Positions 36,480 to 46,400 of a stretch of DNA of 61,623 nt are shown in pieces. The stretch lies in the NCBI GenBank assembly GCA_021732415.1, contig JAKFVC010000042.1, positions 1-61,623 of the forward strand, in the 5' to 3' direction. The position numbers and the translations under genes are program-made. This stretch comes from Planctomycetaceae bacterium. GTDB taxonomy: Bacteria > Planctomycetota > Planctomycetia > Planctomycetales > Planctomycetaceae. The notes under the pieces are model-generated. The model did not search any database. It was not told the DNA's origin and saw nothing but the letters and a program-made list of their open reading frames with translations. The stretch's first letter is position 1. Each line of letters begins with the position of its first letter.

Positions 36480-36803
36480 AACATTGGCCCCCTTGGCCAG
36501 GCTTGCGAGCTATCAGCTCTTTCTGCGGCACCGGGCTTATCTGTCTGTATTTCATTTCTGGCTCTGTTCTGAATTGGCAGCGCCTGCGGTGAAAGATTTC
36601 ACATTAATCTATTTGAATAGCATTTGGTCAATTGACATTGCCAAACGACAGTGATCGAATGAATAAATAGATGCATCTGTATACACCGAGCGTCTTGTGA
36701 TGACAAAATGGCTGTAAGCCATTTGTGTCGTTACTGTCTTCGAATTATTCGCGTTACCTTTAGTTGCTCGCTCCTGGCTGCCCACTGAAAGGGCTTATCG
36801 TCA

Positions 36804-39800
36804 ATGCTTCTTCGATCCTGGTTGGCAAAGTGGAATCTCCAATCCTTTGGTCTGTCAGGAAATCTTGGAAAGGGGCATCGGGGAAAGCGCGTGCGACGTC
36901 CGGAGCCGGCTGGGTCTCAAATCTGTCGGACTGAAGAACTCGAAGTGCGAGTCCTCCTGACTGGTTCGCCCGTGGTGACACCATCACCTCTGAATCAAGC
37001 GACATTGCCGGAAGAATACTCGTTCAGCCTGGGAGATTTCGTCGGCGGCGATGGACCGTGGACGGTCTCCGTCAACTGGGACGATAATTCGCCAGGGGAT
37101 ACGTTTTCAGTCGCTGTCACTGGGGCGATTCCGCTGGTGAATCACACTTACGTTACGGAAGGAATTTATACTCCGCAGGTGACCGTGACCGATTTCACCG
37201 GCAATTCCGGCGCCGCGACGTTTGATCTCGCGATCTATTCCCTGGCAGTGTATCTCGACGCGTCTCAGAATCTCGTGATCAGCAACGGTTTCGCCACTGC
37301 GACTCCTGATTCGTTAACGTTGAAAATGGATGCGTTACACTCGCAGTATATTCTTTCAGATCCGAACCACATTCTCAGTTCTCAATTCCAGATCGCCGAG
37401 CCGCTAGTCGGAGCGATCACCTCCGCTGACGGACATGTGGTGACAGTTCCGTTCGCCTCCGTCAGCGGCCCCCAAATTGAAATTCTCACAATGGCGGCGA
37501 GAGATCAACTTACGGTTGATTTCTCGCTCGGGTCCTTGAACAAGAAACTGATATTTGGCGGCGCGCCTGGGCAGAGTGACCTGTTGAATCTTGTGGGCGG
37601 CACTTTTACTTCCGTTGTTGACTTGCCACTTTTAACTCCCGACTTAAAACGTGTCGGCGAGATTGAATTGACGGACGCTACGGGCATCCAGACCATCGTT
37701 TATGCAAATGTTTCACCCGTTCGAGTCATGGATTCGGCGACGAATTTCACTTTCGAGGATTCGGCCGATGGCCAGTTCATCAACATTGTCATCGATCCGA
37801 ATCGACACGAAAGCGGTGTCGCCGGCACTTATTCGCTCCTCAAATCAGATGGCCTCGCGAGCCTCAACATCAACGCTTCCTCCGGCGACGCAGACGCAGT
37901 GACTTTGAGTATTTTTACGATTCAACCGACGCTGATCGTACAGTGGCAGCGGAACGCCAATGGAGCGGGCTTTGAAGATATTGTCGGCGCCAATATGCCG
38001 TCATACGCCATCCCCGCCGATCAGGCTCAGGGAGGCTACCTGTTCCGCGCGGTGGTCAACAATGGTGTTTCCACTTTCAATTCTGCGTTCGTCACATTGT
38101 CGGTTCTGGCGAGCGTCACCGCGCAACCGCACGACTTGGTCGGCGTTGATGGTCAGACTGCGTATTTCATCGCCTCAGCACAAAGTACCCCCGCCCCGGC
38201 TGCGGCGTGGGAAACGAGTCCCGATTATGGACAGACCTGGCTCCCCTTTGTCGGCCAGACCACCTCCTGGTCCGATGCGACCGGCCAGACGACATCCACC
38301 TTGAGCTTCCCTATTGATCCCGTGGGGAATGGGAATGAATATCGTGCTGCGTTCACGAATGAAAACGGCACGGCTTATAGCGAACCAGCCACGCTGACAC
38401 TGGGCACCGCGACCTTTTGGATTGGCGGCGGGCACTCGGTCGGACTTGAAACACAGGGCGATCCGGACGCCTGGAGTAACCCATTCAATTGGACCAATGG
38501 AGTTCCTAACAGTGATGTATTTGCCGTGCTGGACGAGAGTGCGACTAAAACCGTCTCCTATATCAACTCCGACGGTATCAACTCAGTCTTGACGATTCAT
38601 CCCTCACGAAATCCCGTAGTCGATATCGCGACATCGGTCGCCGGAATCTACATCACCCCTGGTGCAGTGTCATTTTTACACCAGAGTCGAATTGTCGTGG
38701 CGGCGGCGCTGAACGTCACCGGACTCAGTGAGTGGGATAGCGCGGACATCTTTATGATGAACGACGCGGTCTTCAGCATTGATGTGGATGCCGTATTGGT
38801 TTTCAACAATGTCAATGTCGTGGGTCTCCGTGGCGGCGGTACATTGCTGAACGAAGGCCTGATCGTGCAGACCGGAATCGCGAATAATCTGATCATTGAT
38901 GGTGGCAACCGGCTGACCAACGCACAAGGTGCTACGTTCGATATTGAAGGTGATGTGAGCATTACTGGCGGCACGAGTGGCACGGGCGAGTTCAAGAACC
39001 GTGGATTGCTGGTGAAGTCCCACGGCACTCCGGCTACTGGCGCCACCATCGCAGTCAAGTTCGTGGATGACGGTAGCGGCAATGATGGCAGCGACAATGG
39101 AGTCGGCACGATTCACGTTGCCCGTGGCAATCTGACAATCCTGCACGGCGAGGCGGATGATCGACCGGAATCCAATTACCGAGATACTTTTTTCATCGTC
39201 GATCAGTTCGCAACGCTCAATTTGACGGGTGTGTTTCTTTCAAAAGTAAGCGGTACGTTGCGTGGTAGCGGTGAAGGACATCTGAATTTCAACGGCGGCT
39301 ACTTGAGATCCGATGCCGCCGGAGCTACGTTTGCATTTGCCGATCAATTCTTCCACTGGAACGGCGGAAATCTGCAGGGAACCTGGACAAACTCCAGCAC
39401 CGGATTTGTGACCTTGTCCGGCCAGGGGGACAAGATCCTGGACGGTGTCTTGAACAACTTTGGTATGGTTCACCAGACCACGGATGGTCTGCGGATTAAC
39501 CAGAACGCTCTGCTCAATAATAGGCCACTCGGAACCTTCGAACTGGACTCCAGCGGCGGAATCCGCAACGTGGACTTTACCGCCTCAGGCAGCTTTTTGA
39601 ACGAAGGCGTGTTGCTCAAGGCAGATACCACTAGTTCCACCATTAATTCACGGTTCACCGCGAATGTCGGTCCCAATGGACAGGGTCGCATTCATGTCGT
39701 CCAAGGAAATCTGTTGATGTCGCTCCACGGGCCTGTGCCCGGTTCCGGAGTCGACTTTAATGGAGCCGATTTCGTCCTCGACTCGGACAACAGTGTCGTG

Positions 39801-42077
39801 ACGCTCATAGACCCGAATAACGTCACGGTGGCCGGCACCATGAACTTCACCGGCGCTGGCCGGGTTGAAGTCCACCAGGGAGTCCTGACAGCCGTCACAC
39901 CAGCCACCTTGCATGCAGTCGGTGCGAAGTTCATCTGGTCCGGCGGATTGCTACAAGGCGATTGGACCAACACCGGCACAATGTTTTTGTCAACTTTACC
40001 CGGTAGCGAGCCGAGGCAGATTCTCGGCGGCAGTGTTTTGCACAACAAATCTCTGATTGTGGAAACTTCCGAGCTCGGGGACAATCTTCAAATTCGTGAA
40101 GATGGATTGCTGGATAACCAGGCCGGCGCGACCATCCGCATGGAGTCATCTGGCGGCATTACAGATGCCGCTCAAAACGGAACGGGTGACTTCCTCAACA
40201 GGGGAACAATTCTCAAGTTCGGAATCAACAGCAGTTCGACGATCAGCACGCACTTCACCTCTATTTCCGATCACATCCATCTCTATGATATTGATGTGCA
40301 GCAAGGGCAACTGGAGATCAAGCCATCCAGCCCCGCAAAAGGTCAGGCCGTCAACTATGACGGTACTGAAATTTATGTGGGTTTAAACGCAGTATTGGAC
40401 CCGACGGGTGGTGCCAATGTGATTGCGACAGGACTACTGGCAGGTATCGGACTGGGGCAGGTGATCCTCAGTCACGGCAGCCTTCAGGCGGGTAGCGGCG
40501 GTGCGACCTTGAGCTTCGAACGCGGAGTCCTGCAATGGACTGGTGGCGAGTTAGATGGTGGAAGCGACCCCAGCAGTTGGCATAATGCCGGGAGCATCAC
40601 GCTCTCCGGTAGCGGTGCGGGCCCACTGACTTTCGCGCACGATCTGACCAATGATGGCACAATCGTCATCATGCCCTCTCGGACACTGCTGCTCAATGGA
40701 AACTTCACGCAAAGCCCAGCCGCAGTCCTCGAACTGCGGTTGGGTGGCGTCACCACGACTGGCCAGTTCGGTCAAGTTGCGCTGACCACCGGGCACACTG
40801 CTACCCTGGGAGGCACACTCAAGACAGTAGTCGTCAATGGCTACCTTCCAGTCGTCGGCGATACCTTTACGTTACTGAGCTATTCCGACAATCTAGCGAC
40901 GACGTTCAACCATTTCAGCCTGGCGTCGCCGACTGTCCCGTTTAGTGCCGCGGTTGACAGCACCCACGTGACTGTAACAGTTCTCAATAATAGCCTTCCG
41001 GTATTCACGTCGCCGGCCGCGTTCAATGTCGTAGAGAATCTCACTGTGGTCGGTACATCGATTACGAGCGATGCCGATCTGCCCGTGCAAACGGTCACTT
41101 TTAGTATCACGGGGGGCACAGACAGTGCCAAGTTCTCCATGACGAACGCCGGAGTGCTGACGTTCATTGTGGCCCCAGATTTTGAAATTCCAACCGACAG
41201 CGATGCGAACAATATCTACAATTTGGAAGTCACGGCGAACGATGGAAATGGGGGACTGACCACCCAAAACATCGCAGTCACCGTGACCCCGTCCAACGAC
41301 AATTCACCGGTTTTCACGTCACTCTCGGCGTTCAGTATTGCCGAGAATCAATCTGCGGTGAGTACAGTCGCAGCAACCGATGCTGACCGACCGATTCAAA
41401 CGGTGACCTATAGCGTGACGGGTGGTGTGGACGCCGCGAGGTTCTCTATCACCAGTGCCGGCATACTGACGTTTATCACTGCTCCCGACTTTGAAGTTCC
41501 GACAGATACGGGTGGGAATCATGTCTATGAATTGCAAGTCACCGCCAACGACGGTGCGGGTCGAATGACCGTGCAGAACATCGCGGTGACGGTGACGAAC
41601 ATGACCGAAGGAGTTTCAATCTCACTCGCCCAGGCCCCACTCAGCTATCATGCCGATAAAAAGCCAGTCGCCGCCACAATTGATGCCGCAGCAACATTCA
41701 ATGCCGGCGCTGCGACACCGAGTCTAGCAGGTGCCAAATTGATCGTCTCATTTTCAAGCGGTGGTCTCAAAGGAGATGTGTTGGGAATTCGTCCCAGCGG
41801 CTCAGATGGTTTCGTGGTAAAAAGCAAGAAGAGTCTCGTATTTGACGTGAAGAAGGGTCAAGTGTTCGCAACCATCAGTTTTGACGCGACGACTCCAAAA
41901 TCAATGACAATCACTTTCACTAACCTGGCGACCAGTGCTCTGGTGCAGAAAGTCATGCGCGCGGTGACCTTTTCGACCAAGATCGTCGGCACGAGCCCTC
42001 GAATCGTTCAGATGAATCTGAATAACCTTGGAGGACTGAATTCTAATAGCGCGACTCGCCAAATTGCCGTTCACTAG
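36804..42077 (+). CDS. Giant secreted beta-rich protein with PKD/Ig-like and cadherin domains
   Basis: 1757 residues. The N-terminus is a basic leader followed by TEELEVRVLLTGS, the planctomycete 'LExRxLL' box seen on giant exported proteins. Then come a PKD-like domain (~65-155, TVSVNWDDNSPG ... YTPQVTVTD), further beta sandwiches, an Ig-like domain (~435-535), and a long parallel-beta region (~545-1390) made of irregular repeats with TNxGTxxLSG and LxNxxGATxxxE motifs, resembling autotransporter-type helices. Two cadherin-like repeats follow (~1398-1595, PVFTSPAAFNVVENLTV ... DGNGGLTTQNIAVTV). The C-terminal ~160 residues lack a recognised anchor. An adhesive surface or matrix role is likely; no enzyme motif was seen. 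Confidence 0.78.
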   Translation: MLLRSWLAKWNLQSFGLSGNLGKGHRGKRVRRPEPAGSQICRTEELEVRVLLTGSPVVTPSPLNQATLPEEYSFSLGDFVGGDGPWTVSVNWDDNSPGDTFSVAVTGAIPLVNHTYVTEGIYTPQVTVTDFTGNSGAATFDLAIYSLAVYLDASQNLVISNGFATATPDSLTLKMDALHSQYILSDPNHILSSQFQIAEPLVGAITSADGHVVTVPFASVSGPQIEILTMAARDQLTVDFSLGSLNKKLIFGGAPGQSDLLNLVGGTFTSVVDLPLLTPDLKRVGEIELTDATGIQTIVYANVSPVRVMDSATNFTFEDSADGQFINIVIDPNRHESGVAGTYSLLKSDGLASLNINASSGDADAVTLSIFTIQPTLIVQWQRNANGAGFEDIVGANMPSYAIPADQAQGGYLFRAVVNNGVSTFNSAFVTLSVLASVTAQPHDLVGVDGQTAYFIASAQSTPAPAAAWETSPDYGQTWLPFVGQTTSWSDATGQTTSTLSFPIDPVGNGNEYRAAFTNENGTAYSEPATLTLGTATFWIGGGHSVGLETQGDPDAWSNPFNWTNGVPNSDVFAVLDESATKTVSYINSDGINSVLTIHPSRNPVVDIATSVAGIYITPGAVSFLHQSRIVVAAALNVTGLSEWDSADIFMMNDAVFSIDVDAVLVFNNVNVVGLRGGGTLLNEGLIVQTGIANNLIIDGGNRLTNAQGATFDIEGDVSITGGTSGTGEFKNRGLLVKSHGTPATGATIAVKFVDDGSGNDGSDNGVGTIHVARGNLTILHGEADDRPESNYRDTFFIVDQFATLNLTGVFLSKVSGTLRGSGEGHLNFNGGYLRSDAAGATFAFADQFFHWNGGNLQGTWTNSSTGFVTLSGQGDKILDGVLNNFGMVHQTTDGLRINQNALLNNRPLGTFELDSSGGIRNVDFTASGSFLNEGVLLKADTTSSTINSRFTANVGPNGQGRIHVVQGNLLMSLHGPVPGSGVDFNGADFVLDSDNSVVTLIDPNNVTVAGTMNFTGAGRVEVHQGVLTAVTPATLHAVGAKFIWSGGLLQGDWTNTGTMFLSTLPGSEPRQILGGSVLHNKSLIVETSELGDNLQIREDGLLDNQAGATIRMESSGGITDAAQNGTGDFLNRGTILKFGINSSSTISTHFTSISDHIHLYDIDVQQGQLEIKPSSPAKGQAVNYDGTEIYVGLNAVLDPTGGANVIATGLLAGIGLGQVILSHGSLQAGSGGATLSFERGVLQWTGGELDGGSDPSSWHNAGSITLSGSGAGPLTFAHDLTNDGTIVIMPSRTLLLNGNFTQSPAAVLELRLGGVTTTGQFGQVALTTGHTATLGGTLKTVVVNGYLPVVGDTFTLLSYSDNLATTFNHFSLASPTVPFSAAVDSTHVTVTVLNNSLPVFTSPAAFNVVENLTVVGTSITSDADLPVQTVTFSITGGTDSAKFSMTNAGVLTFIVAPDFEIPTDSDANNIYNLEVTANDGNGGLTTQNIAVTVTPSNDNSPVFTSLSAFSIAENQSAVSTVAATDADRPIQTVTYSVTGGVDAARFSITSAGILTFITAPDFEVPTDTGGNHVYELQVTANDGAGRMTVQNIAVTVTNMTEGVSISLAQAPLSYHADKKPVAATIDAAATFNAGAATPSLAGAKLIVSFSSGGLKGDVLGIRPSGSDGFVVKSKKSLVFDVKKGQVFATISFDATTPKSMTITFTNLATSALVQKVMRAVTFSTKIVGTSPRIVQMNLNNLGGLNSNSATRQIAVH

Positions 42078-42232
42078 AGCATACCCGCGTATCCCCGATT
42101 CTTGAAACAAGGGGGAGCGCAGCCGACTGAGAGGCCGCGGGGTGGCCCTTCCCTGAAAGAGTTTGAGTTGTCAAGAAGGTTTTCCTGATGTTTTTTCTGA
42201 GTTGAAGGGTCGTGGTGGCGTACCCTCAGCCC

Positions 42233-42249
42233 GGCTGTCTGGGACAGCC
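42233..42249. terminator. Short hairpin downstream of the giant beta-rich gene
   Basis: GGCTGTC-TGG-GACAGCC, 7-bp stem and 3-base loop, about 155 bases after the stop. No T-run follows. It may be a repeat rather than a terminator. The rest of 42078-42545 holds no gene. Confidence 0.35.
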
Positions 42250-42545
42250 ACTTCCCAAGTCCTCGGATTCCGAAGGCGAAACCCTGTCAGCCGCGCTGCG
42301 TGAGTGCGCCAACGCGGCACGGACTTCTGGGGAGCATGCCGACGCGTTTTAGTTCTAACGATGCCAATGACATTTTGCCGAATCGGACTTCCTTCAAAAT
42401 ACATCCCCAATCCTGTCAAACAGCGCTGGATGTCATTCCGGACCTGAGGTAACTGTGTCCCGCATTACAAGTCAATCGACGATGGGGCTGGCGGACGAAG
42501 GTCGCCCGCCAGCCACCGCCGACGATTCAAAACGGGAGCACGAAC

Positions 42546-43147
42546 ATGGCCAAGAAGACAACTACCAAGACCAAGCCCGCTACGGTCCAACAACAGGTGA
42601 AGTTCAAGAAAGGCGGGTTCTACCAGGACCTTGGCGGCGACCTCTGGTTTTGTACCAACGCCAAGCAGAAGATGGTCGGCGACGACAAGGTGGTGATGAT
42701 GCAACGGACCGAAGATGGTCAACCGGTGGGCGATGCCACGGAAGAATTGGTTGGATCGTTCAACAAGCAACTCTCCGCGGCCGAGCTCAAGGAGTACCGA
42801 GCGGTCTGCCAGCGTGAGCGGGATGCAGAAGAGGAGACTGGAAGCAAGGCCGCACCGGCGACCGCCAAGCCTAAGGCCAAGAAGGTCAAGACTGCCACCG
42901 AACAGCCGAACAAGATGAGTGCCCTGGACGCCGCCGCAAAGTGCTCGGCGAGTCGGCCGAAGCGATGGCGGCGAAGGAAATGATCGACGCGATGTCGGCG
43001 AAGGGGTATTGGGCCAGCCCCGGCGGGCAGACACCGCACGCGACCCTCTACGCCGCGATCCTGCGCGAGATCAACACTAAGGGGGCCGACGCTCGGTTCG
43101 CCAAGACTGAACGCGGTCGGTTCGGATTGAACGCGGCCGTGAAGTAA
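42546..43147 (+). pseudogene. HARE-HTH protein, second copy with a one-base frameshift
   Basis: Reads as the same 199-residue protein as 223-822 (MAKKTTTKTKPATVQQQVKF ... then AAKEMIDAMSAKGYW ... FGLNAAVK), but one A is missing near 42940. The intact copy has GCGAAAGTGATC; here it is GCAAAGTGCTC. The first frame ends after 145 residues with a spurious tail, and the HARE-HTH domain continues in the next frame from about 42941. Both halves remain very similar to the intact gene, so the break is recent or a sequencing error. The ribosome site is weaker (GGAGCACGAAC). Confidence 0.85.
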
Positions 43148-43417
43148 TGAAACATTACACTAGATTCGTCGGATGTCTCTCAACTCGGCACCAAACGCCC
43201 GCGATTGATTCGTGTGGCGTTTCGGTCGTTCATGTGGTGACCTCATCCCATCGCCGGTGCCGCGCTGCTGCAATTCCGACGCTCCAGTTCGCGTCGGGTA
43301 CCGTTTCTCGAAATCACCAACCAAGACTTACCCGACCGTCCAAGGAACGCGATGTGGGCCAACGTGTACGGTCCAACGTCGGCATTTTGATGGTCTCCGG
43401 ACGCGTCGGTCGAAATG
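43148..43417 (+). repeat. 3' flank of the HARE-HTH duplication, second copy
   Basis: Matches 823-1080 closely, including the AAACGCC...GGCGTTT hairpin. It ends at GGACGCGTCGGTCGA, exactly where the first copy goes on into the dispersed repeat. 43418-43498 is unrelated to the first copy. Confidence 0.75.
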
Positions 43418-43498
43418 AATGCTGCTACAGGCAAACGAATTACAGGTATCTCGCCCAATTTGTCCACTGCACCAAGGCAATTTCGGGCTTGATGATGT

Positions 43499-46400
43499 CT
43501 ACTGTCGCAGTTGCAACGATAGCGTTTGGCCGAAGAAGCGTGCGGACTCGAAATTCTCGGCTGTGATGATGTGCCCATCCACGATCACGTCATCGGCGCG
43601 CGTTGTCGGATTGCCCAGCACGCCGCCACTACAGACCGTGGCACCATTCACTTCAGAGTGCCAGCGGAAGGTGGTCGCTGCGGCAATATTGCTGGGTGGC
43701 GAATTGAAGTTCCAGGTGGTGACCCGTCGGCCCTGCAGCGGACTTTGGCCGTTGACTCGAGCCCAGGCCAGAATGCTGACACCGTGGCAGATCGCCGTGA
43801 CGTATTTGTTTTGCGCCACAAAGTCGTTGATGACTTGATTGACTCGCTGGCGAATTGCTGCGGTACCATTGTAGCTGGGATTCGTATAAGTTCCGGTGAA
43901 AGCGTACTGGTACTGACTCGCCCCCAGTCCACCGACAAACATGATCGCCGAATAGTTCGAAGCATTCACGTCGGCCAGGGCAATGTCAGGCATGACTGCA
44001 CCGCTGCTGGTCCCTTGTCCCGAATTCGTGTGGGGTGTCGACAGCTCTCGTCGACCCGCGGCCACCACGACCGGAATTCCGGCGGCTTCCAACTGAGCTC
44101 TTGGCTCCGCATATTCAGCGTAATAGAACTCATTATTCGCGATAACGATGAGCACTGGTAATGGCGCCTGCGTGGGGGCGTCATTATCACTGATGTTGAC
44201 CGTCGCGGCGACCGTGGTACCGAGTGAGTAAGCGGCGTTAGCAACCAGGGTGATCGTCACGGATTCTGTCGTTTCCACTTGAGTGTCGTCGATGGGTCTC
44301 AATGTGATGCTCGCAGATGTCTGGCCGGCCGGAATGACGACACTGCTAGTGAGTGTGTCGTAGTCCGTACCATTCGTCGCGGTACCGGTCAGCGTATAGT
44401 TCACAGTCAGTGCAGAAATGACTGACACGGCGGTCCGCGTCACGACAAACGTTCCCGGGCTCCGGTTCAATTCGGTCGCATTTGCGGTGGGAGCCGTAAT
44501 CGTTACGGATGGCAGCGGAGTGTCGTTGTCGACAATGCTTGCCGTGGCCGTGCTCACGGCGCCGAGCGTGTATGCCGAATTGGCTGCGATCGTGATAGTG
44601 ACGGTTTCCGTCGTCTCTGATTGCGTGTCATCGATGGGGCGGAGTGTGATGTTCGCAGACAGTTGGCCCGCAGGAATGATCACACTTCCACTGAGTGTGT
44701 CGTAGTCCGCACCATTCGTTGCGGTACCGGTCAGAGAATAGTTCACAGTGAGAGGTGTATTGATTGACACGGAGGTTCGTGTCACAACAAACGTGCCTGG
44801 ACTACGGTTCAACTCGGTCGCATTTGCGGAGGGAGCGGTAATCGTTACGGATGGCAGCGGACCATCATTATCGACAATGTTGGCCGTTGCGGTGCGGTTG
44901 CCGAGAAAGTAGCCAATCGCGTCATCGTTGAGACTCACGATCACGGTTTCCCGGCTCTCACGGATTGTGTCGTCAACGGGGCGAATGGTGATCGTGGCCG
45001 CGGTTTGCCCGGCGACGAAGTCGACACGCTGCAGGATCGTCGAAAAATCGTTCAGCTGGGCCGTCTGAATTCCAAACTGAAAATAGACGGACAACGCCCG
45101 GCTGAGATCTCCGTTGGAGCGAGTCACCGTGAACACGGCGGGATCGGAGCCTTGCTCCGCCGCCGTCGAATCAGTGGCCGTAATGCTGATAGTGGGGGCG
45201 TTGGCCATACGGTCGTCGCTCGTAATGGTCACGCTGGCCGTGGCCGTGGTCCCACCGATCAACGAGTATCCTGTTCCGTTACCGAGTGTGAGAATGACCG
45301 TTTCGTTGGATTCCAGCAACGTATCATTGATCGGGCTAATCATGACATAAGCCGTGTTTTCATTGGCTGGAAAGGTGACTTGCCCAGAAAGGGGGGAATA
45401 ATCCACACCATTGGCCGCTGTTCCACTGACGGTATAGTTGACGGTCAAGGGCTGCGACAGATTGCCGCCTCGCGTGACACGAAATCCGGCGGGTTCCCGG
45501 TTGGCTTCGCTCCCCAGCGTGTCACGAGCATTAATCGTGACCAGTGTCGGAGTGGTAGTAAACAACGTTCCTGAGTCCGCATCCATGAGCGAGCGATAGA
45601 CGTGAGCCTCACTGAGGGGCTGGTCCTGGGCCAATAACACTCCAAACAATCCATACTGCGTGACGCGGTCGCGATCGGTCAGTTTGTAGTGTACGTAGGC
45701 GTCTAAACCCGCGGCATTCTGTTGACGGAGATACTCACGAGTGAGGTCAGCCATGCGCGGATCACGGGCTGCCTGATAGAACGCATTTTGATAGGGGCCG
45801 TTGTTCCCATCAAGATGCTGGCCTCCTTCGTAGGCCAGTAACTGAATGTCTCGTCCGGTGCGCAATGAGTATTCATCGGCCAGACGCTGATGATTCAAGG
45901 TGAACTGCGTCGAGCCGGCCATGTTGTTCCGCAGATCCGTGAAGATCTGATCAACTGTCGTCGAGGCCGTGTAACCTGCTCGCTGTTCCTGGGTCGGGCC
46001 GAAGTATGGCGCAATGGCAATCGCGTCGAAACTGCCCCCCATGTTTTCGACGATCCGCTCTGTCAACCAGGCGTTCGCTGCCTGCCCGCCTACTGTGCGG
46101 ACAATGCGATTGGTCTGGCCGGCAAAAACGTTGGTCCAAATATTCATGTCGCGCGAGGCTTCGCGGCCAATGATCTGGAATTGCGACAGCCCGGCGTTTT
46201 CCGGTAACAATGTTTGCTGGGCGACCCAATAGGAGGCTTCGTACCCCGGCGCGAAATTCCACACCTCATTGGCCCATTCAACGTAGGCCGTTAAGCCGGG
46301 TTCGAGATGGTCACGGACGTAAGTCGCGAAGTTGCGGACGAACGTGTCGTCGGCCATGTAGGGCATGTTGAACCAGGGATCCGCATCGACCTCATTGGCG

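Noticed and set aside
42233-42249. Hairpin GGCTGTC-TGG-GACAGCC as a third attC site
   Set aside because: It lacks the outer GAAC/GTTC box, the spacer and the extrahelical base; it is only a simple short stem.
42546-43147. Programmed ribosomal frameshift in the second HARE-HTH gene
   Set aside because: The intact copy needs no shift, and the site is a simple one-base loss in an A-run with no slippery heptamer or downstream structure evident.
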